Below, piece by piece: positions 13,013-13,233 of a stretch of 13,233 nucleotides of DNA. Source of the stretch: a bacterium (GTDB lineage: Bacteria; Chloroflexota; Chloroflexia; Thermomicrobiales; UBA6265); NCBI GenBank assembly GCA_029977305.1, contig JAPOLF010000034.1, forward strand, positions 1-13,233. The letters are read 5' to 3'. The translations under genes and the position numbers were made by a program. The notes beneath the pieces are model-generated. The model was not told the origin of the DNA. It was given only the letters and a program-made list of their open reading frames with translations, and ran no database searches. Within the stretch, counting starts at the first letter, position 1. The number at the start of each line of letters is the position of its first letter.

Positions 13013-13233
13013 ATGACCGAACGCGCAGCAACCGTTGACCTGACGTCGGTGCGAGGTGGTCGCATCGCTGCCCCACATGCCCTGGTCGACCCCGGAACCG
13101 ATGACTCCGTCATCGTCAATTTGCGCGACCTCGCGGTCTGGTACGGAACCTTCCAGGCAGTGGGCGAGGTCAACTTCGACGTCCCACGCAACAAGATCAC
13201 CGCGCTCATCGGTCCATCCGGGTGCGGCAAGTC
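13013..13233 (+). CDS. pstB: Phosphate ABC transporter ATPase PstB, N-terminal part (cut by window edge)
   Basis: ATP-hydrolysing subunit that powers PstCA. Seventy-three complete codons are visible, starting at ATG 13013, four bases after the pstA stop, with GAGGTGGTGA just upstream as ribosome site. The core begins near residue 33 (VIVNLRDLAVWYG). It contains the aromatic A-loop Tyr44 and the Walker A motif GPSGCGK (67-73), with the following Ser codon truncated at the edge. The preceding 30 or so residues are extra relative to many PstB proteins, which begin shortly before the conserved NLxxxYG segment; a later start is not excluded, but I see no better ribosome site. Walker B, the signature motif and the rest of the protein lie beyond the window. 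Confidence 0.93.
   Translation, partial: MTERAATVDLTSVRGGRIAAPHALVDPGTDDSVIVNLRDLAVWYGTFQAVGEVNFDVPRNKITALIGPSGCGK

Noticed and set aside
1..13233. Mobile elements, CRISPR repeats, tRNA/rRNA genes, phage or defence genes
   Set aside because: No transposase, integrase, repeat array or tRNA-like sequence was seen. All long frames are accounted for by core metabolic or transport genes.

Overview
The window is GC-rich bacterial DNA, apparently in the 60s per cent GC (judged by eye, not counted). It is densely coded and carries no tRNA, rRNA, IS element, CRISPR array or phage gene that I can see. Gene content, GTG/TTG starts, and the Thr/Pro/Ala-rich tails on two exported or membrane proteins suggest Chloroflexota, perhaps a Thermomicrobia-like lineage. 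That assignment is inference, not demonstrated.

Region 1 (1-4394, minus strand, read right to left) holds a large NuoG-like iron-sulfur/molybdopterin-fold protein, the two-[4Fe-4S] subunit NuoI, and an aldehyde dehydrogenase cut by the left edge. nuoG and nuoI are adjacent without nuoH or any other complex I gene, which is not the classical nuo order. The NuoG-like protein keeps all expected cluster ligands, and it also keeps a formate-dehydrogenase-type motif while lacking the catalytic Cys/Sec-His pair.

Region 2 (4395-7515, plus strand) starts with a 237-bp divergent intergenic region with similar extended -10 motifs facing each way. It continues with gatB (glutamyl/aspartyl-tRNA amidotransferase subunit B, without gatA or gatC nearby) and a glutamate dehydrogenase. 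An ~80-nt leader that can fold into a nested stem touching the Shine-Dalgarno sequence precedes the dehydrogenase. Both genes concern glutamate/glutamine nitrogen.

Region 3 (7516-9120, plus) is a membrane-anchored S41 (C-terminal processing) protease with PDZ domain and intact Ser-Lys-Gln catalytic residues.

Region 4 (9121-13233, plus) is a phosphate-starvation module: a PhoB-type response regulator, phosphate-binding protein PstS, permeases PstC and PstA, and the start of ATPase PstB, which is cut by the right edge. An AT-rich perfect dyad lies upstream of a possible -10 at the spacing expected for an activator such as PhoB. Stable hairpins separate phoB from pstS and pstS from pstC, a layout that would allow the binding protein to be made in excess over the permease. 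No histidine kinase gene is present beside the regulator.

Most of the window is ordinary core metabolism. The parts I would look at again are the structured gdhA leader, the orphan nuoG-nuoI pair with its odd active site, and the dyad in front of the pho/pst genes. I see no clear evidence of an undescribed multi-gene system.
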